Positions 58,286 to 64,000 of a stretch of 64,000 nt of DNA are shown here, one piece after another. A model generated the notes under the pieces. It was not told the DNA's origin. It did no database searches and worked only from the letters and a program-made list of their open reading frames with translations. Where the stretch lies: the NCBI GenBank assembly GCA_013398615.1, contig VZSR01002741.1, forward strand, positions 1,996,752-2,060,751, given 5' to 3'. The translations under genes and the position numbers were made by a program. How positions within the stretch are numbered: position 1 is the first letter of the stretch; each line of letters begins with the position of its first letter. The DNA is from Brachypodius melanocephalos. Lineage: Eukaryota; Chordata; Aves; Passeriformes; Pycnonotidae.

Positions 58286-61200
58286 CTGGGGGCAGAGAGA
58301 GGAGCTCAGGCTGGGCCATGAGGCACGGCAGGGTCCTTGGTGGGGACAGGAGATGCTGCCCAGCTTTGCACCAGCATCTGGCATCACCCGTGCCCGCCCC
58401 ATTCCATGCAGGACCCTGCTCAAGGGCGCTCTGGGCTTGAGAGCCCTGAGGCAACCAAGTGAGGAGCTGGAGACAGCCCTGGACAGCTGGAGGGGCTGAG
58501 CCACTTCTCCCCTGGAAGGTTTTGGACAATATTTGTCTTTTGAGGTGGTTCTTTGGCCCAGGGGTAACCCTGGAGAGGAGCTGAGGGGCCTGGCAGTGTG
58601 GGGGTAGTGGCTGTCAGGCTGGGAGCAGCAGGGGATGCCCCTGCCCTGTGGGCAGCCAGGGATGGGCAGTGCTGGCAGTGGGGAAGGTCCCTGGGTGGCT
58701 CCCAAGGTCTCCCCCATCCCTGCCTTTCCCACCCCCTGCAGCAGGCCCTTACTTGATGTAGGTGAGGCCGTGGTTGCCCTTCAGGGCCGTGGCGATGCAG
58801 ATGGCTCCATCCATGCCCAGGGAGTTTTCCTGCAGGCTGTGGGAGGCAGGAGGGTCAGACAGCACCAGCCAGGGACGTGTGGCCACCGGGAGGGAATGTG
58901 TGCACTGGGCACTGGGAGCAGCCCCCTGCTCAGGGTTTGCCCTTCTGAGAACCACCGGCCTGGCCATCCCACGCTCTTCCCTAGGGGAATGTCTGGAATG
59001 TTCCTGGCCCAGGCTGCAGCAGGACACTCACCTGAGCCGGCGGAGGCTGCGGTTCACCCTCAGCGCGCTGGCCACGGCCTTGGCCCCCGCCAAGCCCAGC
59101 GAGTTTCCCCGCAGGCTGCAAACAAACAAAGGCAGCCGTGAGCAAGGACAGCCCGGGGTGGGCCCAAACGGGAGCAGGGGGACAAGTGACCACACAGCGA
59201 GCCCAGGGACAGGTCTGGGAGATCACCATGCAAGGGTAGCAGCAGTGCTGAGCCAAGGGCCAGGCTCTCAGACCGCCCAGGGGTCAGTGGCACTGCCATG
59301 GGCACATGGTGGCCCCATGGAGCGCTTACTCCAGGATCTGCAGGCTCTTGTTGACCTTCAAGGCTTCTGCCAGGGCTTGGGCACCGGCCGCACCAACTGA
59401 AGCCACTTGAAGGCTGCAAGGGAACAAGGACCCTTCAGCACTTGTCCTGAGGTGGCTGTGGTGTGTTAATTAGGATAATTAGGCTGTGACACCAGGGCCC
59501 TGCTGCAGCCTGGGTACTCACTGGAGGTCTGCCAGGGTGGTGTTGACCTTCAGCGCAGCGGAGAGCGCGGCCATTCCCTCGTCTCCGATGGCATTCTCCT
59601 GCAGGCTGGGACAGGAGTGCTGTGTGTGCCCGTGGCCTGGGGACCAGGAGCAGGGCCAGGGCAGCCAGCACAGGGCCCAGCGTTCCCAAATGGCTTCAGG
59701 GAGCTCCTGGGCCGCAAGGCATTTAGAGCATCCCCAGCCAGGGACACGCAGTGAGGACACAGCAGATTTCCAGTGCCTAAAGGGACTCCAGAAGGTCTGG
59801 AGAGGGACTTTGGACAAGGATTTGCAGGGACAGGATGAGGGGGAATGGTTTCCCACTGCCAGAGGGCAGGGATAGATGGGATATCGGGAAGAAGGAAGTG
59901 GAGAGGGCCTGGCACAGGGTGCCCAGAGGAGCTGTGGCTGCCCCTGGATCCCTGGAAGTGTCCAAGGCCAGGCTGGACAGGGCTTGGAGCATCCTGGGAT
60001 AGTGGAAGGTGTCCATGCCCATGGCAGGGGTGAAACTGGATGAGCTTTAAGGGCCCTTCCAGTAGTGCCCAGGACCAATCCACCCGTGTCTGACTCACTC
60101 AAGGCTGACCAGGCTGCTGTTGGACTGTAGTGCTTGTGCCAGGGCCGTGGCTGTTTTGGCCTGGATGAAGTTCCACTGCAAGCTGCAAACAGGAGAAAAT
60201 GAGAGGTGAAGCCTTGAGCTGTGAGTGTGCCCTGATCCATCCATGCTCCACACCCATCTGCACCCATCCAGGGATGTGCAACACCCCATGGGTCCGTCCG
60301 GGTGGCCCAGGGTGCCGCTGTCACAGCCTGGAGGGGTTGAGGGCCAGGGGCTGAGGGCCAGGAGCAGGGTCCCTGCCCATGTCCGTGCAAGGAGCTCCAA
60401 AGCCAGCCCCTTGCAGGGGAAACTCACTGCAGGGACGTGAGTGCCCGGTTCTCTTTGATGGCCAAAGCGATGGCCCTGCCCCCGTCATCGTGCAGCAGGT
60501 TGGCCGCCAAGCTGCAGAGACAGAGGACTCGAGTCACACATGAGATGTTGAGGATGGCTCCAGGGACACCACGGGGTGGTCTGGGTGCCCTCCTGGGGCC
60601 CATGGGACTTACTCCAGCTTCCTGAGGGTGCTGTTGCTCCGCAGGGCACGGGCGATGGCAGGGCCGCCCTCCTTGCTGATGGAGTTCTCCCGGAGGCTGG
60701 GGAAAGACACGGGCTGGGGAGGAGCAGCCAAGGCAGGGCTGGAGCAGCTGCTCCCCTAGGGCTCCCTTTGCCTCCTGCTCTGGGCCTGAGGCCATTGACT
60801 GAGTAGAGCAGCTTGTCTGAGACCACCCCCATCAACTCCTGCACCTCCATTCCCTGTGATTCCTGTGGGCACTGCTCATCAGGGCTTTTTGCCAGACTCC
60901 CATCCCTGCTGCCATCCTTTCATTCCAAGATGTGGCTGAATGAATATTGTCCCAAAGGGAGAAAGATCAAGATGGAGAGAAGTTCCTCACAGCTGGAGGA
61001 GGGACCAAAGCTGCTTTCAGCATCTCAGAGCACTTGTGGAAACAACCAGGCACAAGCCCGGGCTGCTGAAAAGCTCCCAGGTCCCAGCAGCAGCTTTTGG
61101 CCAGGGTGGCTGCAGGGACTGTCACTTACTTGAGGCTGAGGAGTCCCCTGTTGGAGCAGAGGGCTGCTGTCAGTGCTGTGACCCCTGCACTGCTGATGGA

Positions 61201-63597
61201 ATTGCTCTGGAGACTGAGACAAACGGGGAAGGTGTGAGTTTGGGCCAGTCTTGGCATCACAGGTGGGCTGCAGGGTCATGTTTGGGGCAGAAAGTGCCAA
61301 TTTCAGAGAGAAAAAGACATCTCCCAACCACAAAGGAACAGGGGGAGCCAAGGCAGAAGGACCAACACGGGAGGATCCAGGGAGGGATCAGCCATTGCTG
61401 CTCACCATGGCAGCACCAGCCCCAGCAGGCAGAGGGGACAGGGATCTCCAGCCTTGTCCCCACCTGTCTGTCACCACGGCTGCTGGCTCAGCTGGGAGTG
61501 TGACTCCCATGGGTTTGGGATCCTTGTCACAGGGACAGAACCAGGGCACAGCCACTCATCACCAGGAGCCATCAGCCCTGCTCTCCAGGTGCTGTTCCCA
61601 CAGGGAATGAATGAATGAATGAACAAAATTCCAGCCTGACTCTGCCAGACCCCAGCCATTACCTCCCTCCTTAGCCAATTCCCAACACTTTTGAGAGAGA
61701 GAGCACCCAAAGCTACTGATTTCCTCCAAGCCAGAATAAAAACTCATCCCTGGGTTTTAGGATTAATTCTGCCAGTCCCTTGGTGCAGGCAGGGCCAGCC
61801 TGGCTGCTGCTGGAGCTGCCACGTCCTGTCCCAGTCTGCACATCCAGGGAATGTGGAGTGGGACAGACATGGGGAGGGGCTGAGGGCTTGAGGGGTGGCA
61901 GATTTTGCTGGAAGGAGGAGGCTGGGCTCTGTTGTCAAGGCGTCCAGGCACAGAGCAGGAACTTACTCGAGGCTTTGCAGGCTGTGGTTCACCCTCAGAG
62001 CTTCGGCCAAGGCAATGGAGCCGTCGTCTCCCACCGAGTTGCTCGAGAGTCTGAGACACAAGAGGAAGCTTGGAACTGCCAGCAAGGGATTCGCCTCCCC
62101 CAGCTCTTCCTGCTACAGCAACGAGCATGAACTCGCTGCCACCTCATTTCCCACCTACGTACACCTCTGTTCTCGTGGCTGCTTTGAGCTGGAATAGCTT
62201 TTAATGTTTCCTCAGGGCCCGGAGCCCTGCTGCTTCCCTCTGCCAGAGGGGAGACGGCTTCTCCTTTCTTTATGTGGCTCCCTGCATCCCTGGAGACACA
62301 GAGAGCATCTCCACAGGGCTGCTCCAGAGGCCCTGCTCTCCCTGTCCACATCGACCCCCCTGGGCAGGGCCAGCAGTGTCCCTCCTGCCTGTCACATGCC
62401 CCTTTGCTGCCATTCCTGCCCACGGAGATGTGGCACTGCCATCCCTCCCCCGCATGCCGGGCTCACATCAGCTCCCTCAGGCCGCAGTTCTCCTTCAGCG
62501 CCTCCGCGATTTTCTGGGCGCCCTGGGCTCCGATGGCGTTTTTCTGCAGGCTGCAAAAGTGAGGGAGGCACCTGTCAGTGCCGGGTGCCACCATACCCTG
62601 CTGGGTGGCCAAAGGGGGACAGCGTGTCCTGGTCACTCACTGCAGGGTCACCAGCCTGCGGTTGGTCAGCAGGGCCTCGGCCAGGAAGGTGGCCCCGTCC
62701 TCCTTGATGGAATTGTGCTGAAGGCTGTGGGAGACAGGAGTGAAGCCACGTGTGGATGCTTCCACAGCAGGGCCAGGGGCTGTGCAGGGCTGCAGGGCAG
62801 TGGCCATCTGCCCTGAGCTTTGCTTGCCCTCATCCCTGGCTTGAGAAACGAGTCTGGCCCCCAAGCATCCCTGACCAGGAGTCTTCTTCCCTCCTCTCCC
62901 ATGGGATATCCATTCTTCCATGAAACAGCACCCTGGGAGCTCCCATGCACAGAAAGGACCTCAACCCCAAGCCACTGAAGCCAAGAGGCAGGAGAATCCC
63001 AGCCCTCTGTCCCAGTGCCCAGCTCTGTGCCAGCTGCACTCGTGTTCACTGCCCAGCACAGCTGACCCAGGGCATGCCCATGGGCATACCATGGGCTGCC
63101 TCTTGGAGCTGGGGAACCCCAGTGGGACAGAAGAGGGATGGGAGGGGGCCTGCCCTGGGGAGCTGCTCCAGGGGGTGCTCCAGAAGTTGACACTTACTTC
63201 AAGGAGAGCAGGGTTTGGTTTTTTTTCAGGGCATCAGCCAGGGCTTTTGCTCCAGTGGGGCCGATGGAGTTGCTCCGCAGGCTGGGGTGGGACAGAGCCA
63301 AGGTTAGCAAAGCTGGGCTGGCACAGACCCAGTTTAAGCCAGATCCCTCCACATGGCACTGCTGAGGGGGGACATCAGGGCAGCAGCTTGTGGTGGTGGC
63401 TTTAGGGGCTGGAGACCCTCCCCAGCTCAGTGAGGCCGGGTGGGATCCAGCCCTGCCTTGGGCAGGGAATGGTTCCCAGTGGGAATGTGGGCTGGGGAAG
63501 GAGGAACACTTACTCCAGCACCATCAGGCTCCTGTTCACCAGCAGCGACCTGGCCAGAGCTTTGGCTCCCTTGTTGCTGATCTGATTTTCTGCCAAG
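58195..63597 (-). CDS. NLRC3: NLRC3, C-terminal leucine-rich repeat region (partial gene)
   Basis: Minus-strand exons: 63514-63597, 63198-63281, 62641-62724, 62467-62550, 61967-62050, 61130-61213, 60613-60696, 60428-60511, 60099-60182, 59522-59605, 59330-59413, 59032-59115, 58753-58836 and 58195-58285 (stop). Together they encode 393 C-terminal residues, about 37% of the roughly 1065-residue human protein. Thirteen exons are exactly 84 nt and each is one 28-residue repeat of the ribonuclease-inhibitor type, L-x-x-N-x-I-x-x-x-G-A-x-x-L-A-x-A-L-x-x-N-x-x-L-x-x-L. Family knowledge: NLRC3 is a cytosolic NACHT-LRR protein that dampens STING, TRAF6/NF-kB and PI3K-mTOR signalling; the LRRs serve ligand sensing and autoinhibition. 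Distinctive segments LQWNFIQ, LQVASVGAAGAQ, NSLGMDGAICIATAL and the NAP-C end identify NLRC3 rather than NOD1, NOD2 or NLRC5. The N-terminal and NACHT exons lie beyond 64000. Confidence 0.95.
58753..58836 (-). CDS. NLRC3: NLRC3 LRR exon (penultimate)
   Basis: 84 nt. LQENSLGMDGAICIATALKG then NHGLTYI plus a split Asn. GMDGAICIATAL is a conserved NLRC3 signature. Donor GTAAGG. Confidence 0.95.
59032..59115 (-). CDS. NLRC3: NLRC3 LRR exon
   Basis: 84 nt. LRGNSLGLAGAKAVASALRV then NRSLRRL plus a split Ser. Donor GTGAGT on the minus strand. Confidence 0.95.
59330..59413 (-). CDS. NLRC3: NLRC3 LRR exon with Ala-Ser in place of the Asn position
   Basis: 84 nt. LQVASVGAAGAQALAEALKV then NKSLQIL plus a split Asp. 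It lacks the consensus Asn of LxxN. From memory, the human protein has the same VAS core here, so this is a conserved variant repeat and not decay. Donor GTAAGC. Confidence 0.94.
59522..59605 (-). CDS. NLRC3: NLRC3 LRR exon
   Basis: 84 nt. LQENAIGDEGMAALSAALKV then NTTLADL plus a split His. Donor GTGAGT. Confidence 0.95.
59765..60062 (+). mobile_element. CR1 fragment in an NLRC3 intron
   Basis: Plus orientation, antisense to NLRC3; TTCCAGTGCCTAAAGGGACT through GGCCTGGCACAGGGTGCCC to CTTTAAGGGCCCTTCC. The 3' octamers appear lost. It begins about 37 bases past the donor of exon 60099-60182. Confidence 0.92.
60099..60182 (-). CDS. NLRC3: NLRC3 LRR exon
   Basis: 84 nt. LQWNFIQAKTATALAQALQS then NSSLVSL plus a split Asp. 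LQWNFIQ is an NLRC3-specific segment. A CR1 copy begins about 37 bases past its donor (GTGAGT). Confidence 0.95.
   Translation of the reverse strand, partial: LAVELHPGQNSHGPGTSTTVQQQPGQP
60428..60511 (-). CDS. NLRC3: NLRC3 LRR exon
   Basis: 84 nt. LAANLLHDDGGRAIALAIKE then NRALTSL plus a split His. ANLLHD matches the corresponding mammalian repeat. Donor GTGAGT. Confidence 0.95.
60613..60696 (-). CDS. NLRC3: NLRC3 LRR exon
   Basis: 84 nt. LRENSISKEGGPAIARALRS then NSTLRKL plus a split Asp. Donor GTAAGT. Confidence 0.95.
61130..61213 (-). CDS. NLRC3: NLRC3 LRR exon
   Basis: 84 nt. LQSNSISSAGVTALTAALCS then NRGLLSL plus a split Asn. The exon begins with T (acceptor GTCTCAG), so the Asp split with the preceding exon is GAT. 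Donor GTAAGT. Confidence 0.94.
61604..61622 (+). repeat. (GAAT)n tetranucleotide run
   Basis: About four and a half GAAT units in an NLRC3 intron. Confidence 0.85.
61967..62050 (-). CDS. NLRC3: NLRC3 LRR exon
   Basis: 84 nt. LSSNSVGDDGSIALAEALRV then NHSLQSL plus a split Asp. Begins with A, completing an Ile codon with the preceding exon. Donor GTAAGT. Confidence 0.94.
62467..62550 (-). CDS. NLRC3: NLRC3 LRR exon
   Basis: 84 nt. LQKNAIGAQGAQKIAEALKE then NCGLREL plus a split Ile. Donor GTGAGC. Separated from the next-upstream LRR exon by an intron of only 90 bases. Confidence 0.95.
62641..62724 (-). CDS. NLRC3: NLRC3 LRR exon
   Basis: 84 nt. LQHNSIKEDGATFLAEALLT then NRRLVTL plus a split His. 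Donor GTGAGT. Confidence 0.95.
63198..63281 (-). CDS. NLRC3: NLRC3 LRR exon with an A8 run
   Basis: 84 nt. LRSNSIGPTGAKALADALKK then NQTLLSL plus a split Asn. The LKKNQ codons contain eight consecutive A on the coding strand (63219-63226), the longest homopolymer in this coding region. Donor GTAAGT. Confidence 0.95.
63514..63597 (-). CDS. NLRC3: NLRC3 LRR exon (most upstream in window)
   Basis: 84 nt. LAENQISNKGAKALARSLLV then NRSLMVL plus a split Asp. Acceptor CTGGGCAG on the minus strand. Further LRR exons are expected beyond the window. Confidence 0.94.
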
Positions 63598-64000
63598 CTG
63601 CCCAGAAAAAGGAAAATGGGATGTTTTTCTAGAGGAAAAGGAGACTTTCACAGACCCTGGCATGTCCCAGGACACAGCTGGCATGGTGAGCAGAGAAGAG
63701 CCACGGGGAGCATTTGGTTCAATGTTGTTGGTTCTCCTGGGGTGAACACCAGGCAGGGACTGCAAGGACTCTGTTTCTGGACATAAAATTCATTTGTGTC
63801 CCATAAAGGAGCTCAGATGGCAGCATGGGGAACTCTGTGCAGCCTTGAGGAAGAGCAGGAGGTGGGGAAAGTGGGAACCCATCTCATCTGACTGGGATGA
63901 GGCATGTCCCTGCAAGGGGGTCAGGAGCCTGTTCCCTCCGTGCAGCAGGTGCTCCATGCAGAGCCTCGAGTGTCCAGCAATCTGCTGTGACCTTGGGAAG
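63598..64000 (-). other. NLRC3 intron, partial
   Basis: No further LRR exon or repeat is recognisable in these last 403 bases, so the next exon lies outside the window. Confidence 0.75.

Larger units (their letters stand above)
58286..63513 (-). other. NLRC3 introns between LRR exons
   Basis: Thirteen short GC-rich introns (90-753 bases). Those over 300 bases: 58286-58752, 59606-60098 (mostly a CR1 copy), 60697-61129, 61214-61966 (with a GAAT tetranucleotide run at 61604-61622), 62051-62466 and 62725-63197. No other gene was seen; long open frames crossing them on either strand are GC-driven read-through. Confidence 0.85.

Noticed and set aside
58635..59400. Plus-strand open frames of 168 and 212 residues antisense to NLRC3
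   Set aside because: They are GC-rich shadows of LRR exons on the other strand and have no recognisable domain.
59518..60390. Minus-strand 290-residue open frame
   Set aside because: It reads through two NLRC3 LRR exons, the intron between them and a CR1 copy. Intact splice sites show that only the two 84-nt exons are coding.

Overview
This is vertebrate nuclear DNA, almost certainly from a bird. It holds single-exon-sized coding islands split by GT-AG introns, a CpG-rich promoter, and about 25 truncated copies of CR1, the non-LTR retrotransposon that dominates avian genomes. The copies share 3' ends resembling ATTCTRTGATTCT in either orientation. No bacterial operon, CRISPR array, tRNA or rRNA gene was recognised. 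A run of 100 Ns (50702-50801) marks an assembly gap.

Positions 507-55963, + strand: the complete CLUAP1 gene (clusterin-associated protein 1, also IFT38/qilin/DYF-3). I could join 12 coding exons (about 1.24 kb in 55 kb) into one uninterrupted 412-residue frame, essentially the length of the human protein. The product is an intraflagellar transport complex B subunit needed to build cilia. The CpG-rich promoter (about 370-740) lies directly downstream of a plus-strand CR1 copy. Introns 3, 5, 8, 9 and 10 are long (4-16 kb) and hold only CR1 fragments, microsatellites and unassigned sequence.

Positions 56300-57130: short intergenic region between convergent genes, largely a CR1 copy.

Positions about 57115-63597, - strand: the 3' end of NLRC3, an NLR-family innate immune regulator. 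Fourteen exons are visible: thirteen of exactly 84 nt, each one 28-residue leucine-rich repeat with the same splice phase, plus a terminal exon with the stop codon. The NACHT and N-terminal regions lie beyond the right edge.

The tail-to-tail CLUAP1-NLRC3 order matches the arrangement I recall from human chromosome 16p13.3, so this is conserved synteny. The two genes are not known to act in one pathway. I found no new biological system. The most unusual structure is a 41-bp, four-copy tandem repeat whose last copy is the 3' splice site of CLUAP1 exon 11. Other points of interest are CR1 copies very close to the promoter and to splice sites, inverted CR1 pairs around single exons, and the uniform LRR exon array.
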